Part shown: positions 5,265 through 10,479 of the stretch, in pieces
How the letters are laid out: the number at the start of each line of letters is the position of its first letter
How positions within the stretch are numbered: the stretch's first letter is position 1
Assembly: GCA_003545125.1 (NCBI GenBank)
Contig: DQCI01000303.1
Location: 2,808-13,286, forward strand
Length of the DNA stretch: 10,479 bases
Direction of reading: 5' to 3'
Source of the DNA: Paracoccaceae bacterium
GTDB taxonomy: Bacteria; Pseudomonadota; Alphaproteobacteria; Rhodobacterales; Rhodobacteraceae
Notes under the pieces: model-generated
Told to the model about the DNA's origin: nothing
Seen by the model: only the letters and a program-made list of their open reading frames with translations
The model's database searches: none
Position numbers and translations under genes: made by a program

Positions 5265-7607
5265 TCAGTTTTCCACATCGAGCGCCAGTGCATAGGCCAC
5301 CCGCTCCATCTCGGTGAGGTCGGTGGCCACCGCCTGGGCGTAGAGCTCGGCAAACTCGGGCGTTTCGCGCAGTTCCGCCGCCTTGGCCTGGTGCCAGGCG
5401 ACCCCCGCCTCGTGCAGGCGTTTGACTTGCGGGTCGTCCATCAGCCGGGCCATCTCGGCGCGCAGCCGGGGGATGTTGCGCTTGATGGTGACGTCCTTGT
5501 TGCCGCCCCAGTCCATCCGCACCCAGTAGCTGAGCCCGATCCCGCGGTCGACATGCAGCGCACGGCCGCGCTGGCGCTTGACCAGGAAGCCTTCGGCAGA
5601 GCGCAAGGCGTAGTGGTTGAGCTGGAGCATGTCGTAACCGATGGTCTGAAGATCGGAGCGCCAGCCGGTCTCGTGGTATTTCGGCGTCATCTCGGACCCT
5701 GAGCCGTTGACCCATTTGATCGGCTGCGCCGGCGTGTCACCGAGCTTGTTCGGCCTGTGACACGACAGCTTCTCATAGGCGCCGATGTTCTTGGTCATGG
5801 TCTTGAAGCCCCAGGCGGTATGCGGCTTGGGGCAGTATTTCGGCGCGGCGGATGTGAACTGGTCGATCACCAGGTCGTCCTTGAAGGCCTCGACGCCGTT
5901 GTGGCCGAACAACCGCCAGGTCATCGCCACGTTGGTCGCGCCCGGCACGCGGGCGAAGAAATCGGCGAGCGTGCCGTTGCCGGTGCGGATGTTGATGAAC
6001 TCATCGACGTCGATATGGATCACCCATTCGGCGTTCTGTATCAGCGGTTCCTTGAGAGACACGTCGAGCGCGTGCTGCTGGGGGGAGTTGCCCTGCCAGT
6101 TGTCGTTGTCGCGGCGCTGGACGATCCCGAGCGCCTGCAACCGGTCGAGCAGCGCGTCGGTGCCGTCGGTGCAGCCGTTGGTGTAGATCAGGAAATTGTC
6201 GACCCCGATCATCCGGTGATAGGCCACCCATTCGAGAATGTAGGGCGCCTCGTTCTTCATGCAGCCGACGATGACGTTGCCGGAGTTGTCTTCGGGCAGC
6301 AGGCGCATGGGCGCCTCGGGATAGGCCGCGGCAAGCTCTTCCTCGTTGACCCGGCCGATCCGGTTGTGCGGCGCGAACCGGCTGGCGCGCAGGGCGTGGA
6401 AGTTTTCCTTGGCGCGCGGGCTGAGGATCTTCTCTGCGATCGGCGTGAGCCGGTCGGCGCCGTCCACGGCACCCTGCTCGCGGCGCTTGCGCGCCTCTTC
6501 GGCGGCGCGGCGTGCCTCTTTCGTGACCTGGTCGATCCGGGGCAGGAAGGCGGCGGCATATTGGGTGGCGCGGAAGCCGAATTCCGGGTCGGCCTCGATG
6601 AAGGGCGCCGCGGGCTGCGGCGGGGTCAGTCCGTTGCCGATCTTCGGATGCCGGGTGGCAAGGTCGAGGTTTTCGTGCCGGAACCGGTGCGAGATATCGT
6701 TGAGGCTGCCCGGATCGAGCGGATCGCCGTCGATCGCCACTTCGTCGAGCAGGCGGGTCCAGAGCTGGCGCGGGATGTGGCGGCCGGTCTCGAGCAGACG
6801 CACGAAGACCTCGTTCATCTGCCGCCAGCGCGCCAGCGTGGCGGCCGGGACGGCGGGCTCGACCGGCACTTCGGGGGCCTTGCCGATGTTCTCTTCGATC
6901 TCGAGCATGTCGCGCAGCTCGTTGACGAGACCGGTGGCCTGGAAGCGGGCCGGGGTGTAGCCCCTGAGCTCGACCGCGCCGGCGCCGAAGACCCGTTCCC
7001 AGCGGGCGACGAGGCTCGTGTAGTCGAGCCAGTGCGGGGCGGCCTGCACCTCGGGGAAGGCGCGCGTGGCGGGCGCGATTTTCGCCCAGTCGACCAGCGC
7101 CGCACGGCGCCAGTTTGGCGTGTCGGCCAGCGACAGCTCGCGCACCAGAGAGGTCGTGCGCCCCTCGGCCAGCGCCATGGCGTAGTGGCGCACCAGCACC
7201 CGGGTCTGTTCGTCGACATGGGCGACGATGCGGATCTCGTCTGCGTGTTCGCCGAGCAGCGCCTTCAGCCGTTCCAATTCGGAGCGGTTGGGCAGGGTGG
7301 CGAGCTGCGCGGCGGAGAGGACATAGGTCTCGGGCTTCGCCTTGTCGAGCTCGCCCGCGATGTCGCCGGCGATGGTGCGTTGCAGCCGCGCCTGGGCGGC
7401 GGCCCGGGCGAAGCCGCGGGCGTGGCGCAGCGGATCGACATGGCCGGGATCGGAGACCGCCATGTAGAGCCGGGTGTGGTTCTTGCGGCCGAGCACGCGG
7501 CTGTAGAGCGTGCCCATACCGGCAAGTTTGTTGCGTTTCGCATCAAGCAGCGTCTGGAGCGCTTCCGCGCCGCAGCGGGGCAGGCCGATATGCAAGACAA
7601 TGCGCAT
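5265..7607 (-). CDS. Sulfotransferase-like / family 2 glycosyltransferase fusion protein
   Basis: A 780-residue two-module protein. Residues 1 to about 240 resemble a sulfotransferase fold: the N-terminal strand and loop VLHIGLPRCGAEALQTLL (4-21) parallels the PAPS 5'-phosphosulfate loop, and IRIVAHVDEQTRVLVRHYAM (125-144) parallels the 3'-phosphate-binding strand and helix. The loop lacks the usual K-(S/T)-GTT residues, so catalysis is doubtful. A linker (about 245-440) has a charged Ala/Arg/Glu helix at 362-378. The C-terminal module (about 442-780) is a GT-A glycosyltransferase with CMKNEAPYILEWVAYHR, TNGCTDGTD (476-484), the DVD motif at 533-535, LNHYALRS (663-670), and the C-terminal YW / DVTI / LHEAGVAW pattern shared with its two paralogues. 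ATG at 7607 overlaps the sulfotransferase stop as TGATG and puts the first strand at the N-terminus; no strong SD is seen, suggesting translational coupling. The glycosyltransferase call is firm; the N-terminal one is tentative. Confidence 0.85.
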   Translation of the reverse strand: MRIVLHIGLPRCGAEALQTLLDAKRNKLAGMGTLYSRVLGRKNHTRLYMAVSDPGHVDPLRHARGFARAAAQARLQRTIAGDIAGELDKAKPETYVLSAAQLATLPNRSELERLKALLGEHADEIRIVAHVDEQTRVLVRHYAMALAEGRTTSLVRELSLADTPNWRRAALVDWAKIAPATRAFPEVQAAPHWLDYTSLVARWERVFGAGAVELRGYTPARFQATGLVNELRDMLEIEENIGKAPEVPVEPAVPAATLARWRQMNEVFVRLLETGRHIPRQLWTRLLDEVAIDGDPLDPGSLNDISHRFRHENLDLATRHPKIGNGLTPPQPAAPFIEADPEFGFRATQYAAAFLPRIDQVTKEARRAAEEARKRREQGAVDGADRLTPIAEKILSPRAKENFHALRASRFAPHNRIGRVNEEELAAAYPEAPMRLLPEDNSGNVIVGCMKNEAPYILEWVAYHRMIGVDNFLIYTNGCTDGTDALLDRLQALGIVQRRDNDNWQGNSPQQHALDVSLKEPLIQNAEWVIHIDVDEFINIRTGNGTLADFFARVPGATNVAMTWRLFGHNGVEAFKDDLVIDQFTSAAPKYCPKPHTAWGFKTMTKNIGAYEKLSCHRPNKLGDTPAQPIKWVNGSGSEMTPKYHETGWRSDLQTIGYDMLQLNHYALRSAEGFLVKRQRGRALHVDRGIGLSYWVRMDWGGNKDVTIKRNIPRLRAEMARLMDDPQVKRLHEAGVAWHQAKAAELRETPEFAELYAQAVATDLTEMERVAYALALDVEN

Positions 7608-8263
7608 CAGACGGTCTCGGCCTCCGGGTGGGTCCGGTTCTGATTGGCTTTGCCCCACCAGGGCAGATCGAGCCCCAGGAACGCGGCGATCCGGTCGCGG
7701 GCGCCTTCTTCTTCGACGTCGTAATCCATGAAGTCGTCGGCGCCTTTGAAGACCTGGCGGCAGAAGGCAACGTGGCCTTCGATCCAGCGTTCGAGCTCGC
7801 CGGGGGCGCGTCCGTACCCTTCGGGCAGGCCCGGAACCGCGTTGCCGGGCAGGCGGGATTTGCCGAGGTTCGACCAGCGCCGCATCGAGCTCGCGTGTTT
7901 CACCGGGTCGCGGTGCGAGAGGATGAACCTGGCGCCGGGGTAATGCGCGCGGATCGCGGCGATCAGCGCCCAGTCGGTCTGCGGCCAGAGGTTCTTGCCG
8001 CCGCGGATGACCTCGATTTCGGTGAAGGCGTTGAAGTCGTGCAGATGCCGCAGCGGATCGCCGGTGGTGTAATAGCCATCGTACATCAGCTTGCCGACGA
8101 AGCCGCGCATGGTCTTCGACTGGCCGGGGCGGATCTTCCAGTCGGCCACCTGCATCCCGGCGCGTTTCAGTGCCTCGCCAAGCGTCGTGGTGCCGGATTT
8201 CGGCAGGCCGAGGTTGATGACGCGCAAGCTTTCGAGGACCGTGCCTTGCGTGATCTCGCTCAT
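7607..8263 (-). CDS. Sulfotransferase family protein
   Basis: A 218-residue protein of the PAPS-dependent sulfotransferase family, expected to move a sulfuryl group from PAPS to a hydroxyl of a carbohydrate or lipid. The 5'-phosphosulfate loop is intact, LGLPKSGTTTLGEAL (18-32), with Lys22, Ser23 and the GTT residues in place. The 3'-phosphate-binding segment is RFILSHRDPVKHASSMRRW (112-130), with Arg118 and Ser125/126 as the likely phosphate ligands. A WW pair (202-203) near the end follows the terminal helix. ATG at 8263 is supported by AAGGAG 8 nt upstream and an ATGA overlap with the preceding glycosyltransferase stop; the frame is open further upstream but that part is antisense-like Arg/Pro-rich and overlaps the real neighbour. 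No membrane anchor or signal peptide, so it would act on a cytoplasmic-face intermediate. Acceptor unknown. Confidence 0.9.
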   Translation of the reverse strand: MSEITQGTVLESLRVINLGLPKSGTTTLGEALKRAGMQVADWKIRPGQSKTMRGFVGKLMYDGYYTTGDPLRHLHDFNAFTEIEVIRGGKNLWPQTDWALIAAIRAHYPGARFILSHRDPVKHASSMRRWSNLGKSRLPGNAVPGLPEGYGRAPGELERWIEGHVAFCRQVFKGADDFMDYDVEEEGARDRIAAFLGLDLPWWGKANQNRTHPEAETV

Positions 8264-9282
8264 GCGATCAGCTCCTTCAGGGCAAGCTCGGCCGGGCTCT
8301 CGTGGGGGAGCGCCTTGAGCCGTTCCATGAACGCGCGGGTTGCGGGCTCGGCGATCAGCCGGTCGCGCGCGTCGCGGTGCGCCCAGACCGCTTCCTCGTG
8401 CAGCGCGGCGAGGTGCAGATCGTCCTTCAGCTGGCCGAGCTCGGTCCGCAGGCGAGGCAGATAGCGGTGGATGGAGGTGTCTTTCCAGGCTGGGTCGTTG
8501 CGCTCGCGCCAATAGGTGTCGTCGAAGGTGCGTCCCTGCCGGTTGACGTCGCCGCGGTCGGTCTTGACGAGGTAGCTGTCGAGCGAGCGCAGCGCGTAGT
8601 GGTTGAGCGTGGCGAAGCGGCGCGCGCCCTTGGCGGGGAATTTGCGCATCCGCCGCTTGGTGGCGGCGAGGCGGAAGCGCCAGGGAACGTCGCGGCCCGA
8701 CCCGTCGGTCCAGCGGAACGTCTTTTCCTTGGCGAAACGGTCCTTCAGGAAGGGCCGGTGCGCGCCGTAGTACTTCACCGGAAAATCCTTCCGGATCAGG
8801 GTCTTGACCTCCTGCGACGTCTCCGCGCACCACACGTCCGGGTCGTGCGAGCGGGTGAACTGCTCGATCACCAACCGGTCTTCGAACCGGTCGACGCCGG
8901 CGTTGGCGAAGAACTGGAAGCAGAGAGAGATCGCCGCCGGATCGCCGCAAGCGTCGATCAGCTCGGGGAGTGTGCCGTCGCCGATGTGGATGTTGAGGAA
9001 CTCGTCGACATCGGCGATCCAGACCCAGTCGGCCTCGTTCACCAGCGGCTGGCTGCGCGCATCTTTGAGCGCCTCCATCTGGTAATTGCGCCCCTCGGCC
9101 GGGTTGGGCAGGTGGGTGACCATCCCGAGCTCTTCGAGCCGGTCGAGGATCCGGTCGGTCGCGTCGGTGCAGTCGTTCGTATAGATCAGGAAATCGGTCA
9201 CCCCGATCACCCGGTTGAACGCGATCCACTCGAGGAGAAACGGCCCCTCGTTCTTGACGCAGGTCACGGCCGTGATCTTCAT
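8260..9282 (-). CDS. Family 2 glycosyltransferase (first gene of the operon)
   Basis: A 340-residue GT-A glycosyltransferase and the promoter-proximal gene of the five-gene block. The N-terminus ITAVTCVKNEGPFLLEWIAF is the standard nucleotide-binding strand and helix, TNDCTDATD lies at 35-43, and the metal-binding DVD at 91-93 within ADVDEFLNIH. The second half has LNHYALRSLDSYLVK and TDRGDVNRQG, and the C-terminus carries the YWRERN / DTSI / LHEEAVWAH pattern found in the other two glycosyltransferases. An in-frame start exists at 9486, but ATG 9282 is preferred: GGAGG lies 9 nt before it, the added 68 residues would be translated from the repeat-bearing upstream region, and family proteins begin at this strand. 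Donor and acceptor are not readable from sequence. Likely soluble or peripherally membrane-bound. Confidence 0.9.
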   Translation of the reverse strand: MKITAVTCVKNEGPFLLEWIAFNRVIGVTDFLIYTNDCTDATDRILDRLEELGMVTHLPNPAEGRNYQMEALKDARSQPLVNEADWVWIADVDEFLNIHIGDGTLPELIDACGDPAAISLCFQFFANAGVDRFEDRLVIEQFTRSHDPDVWCAETSQEVKTLIRKDFPVKYYGAHRPFLKDRFAKEKTFRWTDGSGRDVPWRFRLAATKRRMRKFPAKGARRFATLNHYALRSLDSYLVKTDRGDVNRQGRTFDDTYWRERNDPAWKDTSIHRYLPRLRTELGQLKDDLHLAALHEEAVWAHRDARDRLIAEPATRAFMERLKALPHESPAELALKELIA

Positions 9283-9432
9283 GGCCGCGCGCCTCCGGTG
9301 GCGATTGCTGTCATGGCTTTGCCTGCCCGTTCTGCTGTGCCTCGGGCGCAAAGGCCCGTCCGCTCCCGGTCTCGTGCCGGATTGTTGAAAAAACTGTCTC
9401 AAATCGGGCGGCAAATAGCAATCGTTTCCGCA

Positions 9433-9474
9433 GCGGAGACAAACAAGTGTGGCGGAGACAAACAAGTGTGGCGG
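9433..9474. repeat. 19-bp tandem duplication upstream of the glycan operon
   Basis: The unit GCGGAGACAAACAAGTGTG occurs twice in perfect head-to-tail order (9433-9451 and 9452-9470), followed by a partial third copy GCGG (9471-9474). It lies about 150-190 nt upstream of the first glycosyltransferase start. The period of nearly two helical turns would place two copies of a binding site on the same DNA face. It could be a duplicated operator or a recent replication-slippage event. Confidence 0.85.
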
Positions 9475-9477
9475 GGT

Positions 9478-9516
9478 GCCGGTCACGCGCGCCGGTCACG
9501 GGCGCCGGACCGGGCG
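9478..9516. repeat. Degenerate 13-bp tandem repeats
   Basis: Units GCCGGTCACGCGC (9478-9490) and GCCGGTCACGGGC (9491-9503) differ at one position, and a more diverged third unit GCCGGACCGGGCG follows (9504-9516). The array begins four bases after the 19-bp repeats. In very GC-rich DNA such short repeats can arise by slippage. Confidence 0.55.
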
Positions 9517-9628
9517 GGCCGGGGCGGCGTGGTCTTCGCGCGAAAGGAGAAGGCGCAGCGGCGCGGGGCGGATGCGGCAAAGCCGAACGGGAAGCCGGGG
9601 CATCTCGCCGGACCGGTAGCGGCTGGGC

Positions 9629-9973
9629 TCAGGGGCACCAACCGTCAAGCTCGCCCAGGCTCGAGATCGGGACGACGCCGGGATCGGGGCGCGTGCCCGG
9701 GCTCAGCCATTGCAGGAAGGCGGGCCGGGTGTCCGGCGCCGTCCAGCTCAGGTCCGAGACGAAGTACGGCGCCTCCCAGTCGTCGATCTCGAACACCACG
9801 TGATCCGTGGTCACGCTGCCGCCGATCGCGCGGATCGCGCCGCTCTCGAAAAAGGGCGAGAACGGGTCGTCCGGCCCCAGCTCCGACTGGAGTTGGCGGG
9901 TGCAGTCCTCCGCCTGCCCGGGGACGAGCGCGCCCCAGCCAGCAGGGAAAACATGGGTTCGGGACTTGCTCAT
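9629..9973 (-). CDS. Hypothetical protein (about 114 aa)
   Basis: I do not recognise this family. The protein is well composed and not Arg/Pro-rich like the shadow frames: MSKSRTHVFPAGWGALVPG, then an acidic centre with DDPFSPFFESGAIRAIGG, a strand-rich part TTDHVVFEIDDWEAPYF, and a tail ending in ELDGWCP. It has five Trp, two Cys, no signal peptide and no membrane segment, and looks like a small soluble alpha/beta protein. Two starts are possible: GTG at 9997 and ATG at 9973. Neither has a Shine-Dalgarno. ATG 9973 is chosen because a TTGTGC-N16-TATCTT promoter ends 6 nt before it, which fits a leaderless message. It is divergent from the XdhC-family gene, with 114 nt between the starts, and 346 nt separates it from the downstream operon, so it is probably a separate unit. 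Confidence 0.7.
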   Translation of the reverse strand: MSKSRTHVFPAGWGALVPGQAEDCTRQLQSELGPDDPFSPFFESGAIRAIGGSVTTDHVVFEIDDWEAPYFVSDLSWTAPDTRPAFLQWLSPGTRPDPGVVPISSLGELDGWCP

Positions 9974-9979
9974 GCCGCG

Positions 9980-10007
9980 AAGATAGCGGCGATTCACCTG
10001 CGCACAA
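9980..10007 (-). promoter_or_regulatory. Candidate promoter giving a leaderless mRNA
   Basis: On the minus strand TTGTGC (10007-10002) and TATCTT (9985-9980) are 16 nt apart. Transcription would start 6-8 nt after the -10, which is the ATG at 9973. The gene has no Shine-Dalgarno, which agrees. If the GTG at 9997 were the real start it would lie inside this promoter. Confidence 0.35.
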
Positions 10008-10087
10008 TTGAAATGCGACGTTGCGCGTCACGGGGTTGTGGCAGGCGGGCAGGGATGCAACGCTCGGGGCCTGACGGGAGGGCCGAC

Positions 10088-10479
10088 ATGACGCAGATCG
10101 ACGACGAGATCCCCGGCGAGATCCCGGCGATCGCCTTGGCCTGGCACCAGGATGGCCGTGGCGCGGCACTCGCGACGGTGGTCGAAACCTGGGGCTCGGC
10201 GCCGCGCCCCGCGGGTAGCCAACTCGCGGTCTCGGGCTGCGGCGAGATCGAGGGCTCGGTGTCGGGCGGCTGTGTCGAGGGCGCGGTGGTGGCCGAGGCG
10301 CGGGACGCGCTGGCCACGGGCCGCGCACGGATCGTGCGCTACGGCGTCTCGGACGACAACGCCTTCGCCGCCGGGCTGGCCTGCGGCGGCACGATCCGGG
10401 TGCTGGTCGAGCCGGTCGGGGAGGACCTCGCTGCGCTCGGGACCCCGGCGGGCCAGCGCCCGCTCGGGACCCCGGCGGG
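10088..10479 (+). CDS. XdhC/CoxI-family molybdoenzyme maturation protein, N-terminal part
   Basis: The first 130 codons of a gene that runs off the window. XdhC/CoxI proteins bind the molybdenum cofactor and help its sulfuration and insertion into xanthine dehydrogenase or CO dehydrogenase-type enzymes in the cytoplasm. The XdhC_CoxI domain is clear: ATVVETWGSAPRPAGSQLAV (29-48), GSVSGGCVE (56-64) and GLACGGTIRVLVEP (96-109), each matching a conserved block of the family. GGGAGGG ends 5 nt before the ATG, setting the start. Which enzyme it serves cannot be told, since xdhAB or coxLMS would lie outside the window. The last visible codons contain a repeated LGTPAG, an unusual sequence at this position. 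Confidence 0.88.
   Translation, partial: MTQIDDEIPGEIPAIALAWHQDGRGAALATVVETWGSAPRPAGSQLAVSGCGEIEGSVSGGCVEGAVVAEARDALATGRARIVRYGVSDDNAFAAGLACGGTIRVLVEPVGEDLAALGTPAGQRPLGTPA
10434..10479. repeat. In-frame 19-bp direct repeat, 27-bp period
   Basis: CGCTCGGGACCCCGGCGGG occurs at 10434-10452 and again at 10461-10479, reaching the last base of the window. The 27-bp period equals nine codons and encodes LGTPAG twice (residues 117-122 and 125-130) in the XdhC-family protein. More copies could follow beyond the window. Confidence 0.8.

Larger units (their letters stand above)
9283..9628. other. Repeat-bearing intergenic region upstream of the glycan operon
   Basis: No credible gene is present; the open frames here are Arg/Pro-rich and lack ribosome binding sites. 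The region must contain the operon promoter (minus strand). It holds a 19-bp tandem duplication (9433-9474), a 13-bp tandem array (9478-9516), and an A/T-enriched segment near 9385-9420. A possible -35 TTGTCT (9442-9437), supplied by the operon-proximal 19-bp repeat, lies 17-19 nt upstream of an AT-rich TTGCTATTT stretch that could serve as a -10; this is weak evidence. Confidence 0.4.

Noticed and set aside
5757..7643. A 628-residue open frame on the plus strand opposite the fusion gene
   Set aside because: It shows the same antisense composition (GD-, VDHPV-type repeats of Gly, Asp, Val, Arg), no motif and no initiation signal; the minus strand encodes a clear protein there.
9283..9486. N-terminal extension of the first glycosyltransferase
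   Set aside because: The extra 68 residues would be read from the repeat-bearing upstream region, while ATG 9282 has GGAGG at 9 nt and matches the family's N-terminus.
8302..10011. A 569-residue plus-strand open frame crossing the first glycosyltransferase and the intergenic region
   Set aside because: It covers antisense sequence and then low-complexity Arg/Gly/Pro sequence across repeats, with no family motif or ribosome binding site.
1..10479. CRISPR array, insertion sequence, prophage or toxin-antitoxin system
   Set aside because: No regularly spaced repeats, transposase or integrase motifs, terminal inverted repeats or toxin-antitoxin pairs are visible on either strand.

Overview
The window is GC-rich DNA with high-GC codon usage, tightly overlapping genes and a perfect FNR-type operator. 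Its protein families (PEP synthase, XdhC, FkbM methyltransferase, DUF-like family 2 glycosyltransferases with sulfotransferases) are typical of an alphaproteobacterium, most likely a member of the Rhodobacterales. That placement is an inference from gene content and style; no marker gene is present.

Layout. (1) 1-291, plus strand: the C-terminal end of a probable DegT/DnrJ/EryC1/StrS-type aminotransferase. (2) 292-457: a short convergent intergenic region with two back-to-back palindromes. (3) 458-640, minus: a small 60-residue hypothetical protein with its own good ribosome binding site. (4) 725-759: a GC hairpin terminator for the next gene. (5) 805-3207, minus: complete phosphoenolpyruvate synthase (ppsA), preceded by a perfect FNR/FnrL-type box nested inside a long inverted repeat. 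(6) 3441-9282, minus: five tightly packed genes, read in the order family 2 glycosyltransferase, sulfotransferase, sulfotransferase-like/glycosyltransferase fusion, FkbM methyltransferase, family 2 glycosyltransferase. Three of the four junctions overlap by 1-4 nt and the fourth has a 25-nt gap, so this is almost certainly one operon. (7) 9283-9628: a 346-nt intergenic stretch with two adjacent sets of short tandem repeats. (8) 9629-9973, minus: a hypothetical protein of about 114 residues, possibly translated from a leaderless mRNA. (9) 10088 to the end, plus: the start of an XdhC/CoxI-family molybdoenzyme maturation factor.

How the genes may work together. The five-gene block encodes three related glycosyltransferases that share a DxD-containing core and a conserved C-terminal region, one sulfotransferase with an intact PAPS-binding loop, a second sulfotransferase-like domain with a degraded loop fused to a glycosyltransferase, and an O-methyltransferase of the FkbM type. 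Together they look like a compact cassette that builds and decorates (sulfates, methylates) a glycan or glycoconjugate. No polymerase, flippase or exporter lies in the window, so product and location are unknown. PpsA makes PEP from pyruvate; its operator suggests that gluconeogenic PEP supply responds to oxygen. The most notable items are this glycan-modification operon with its fusion protein and the FNR box at ppsA.
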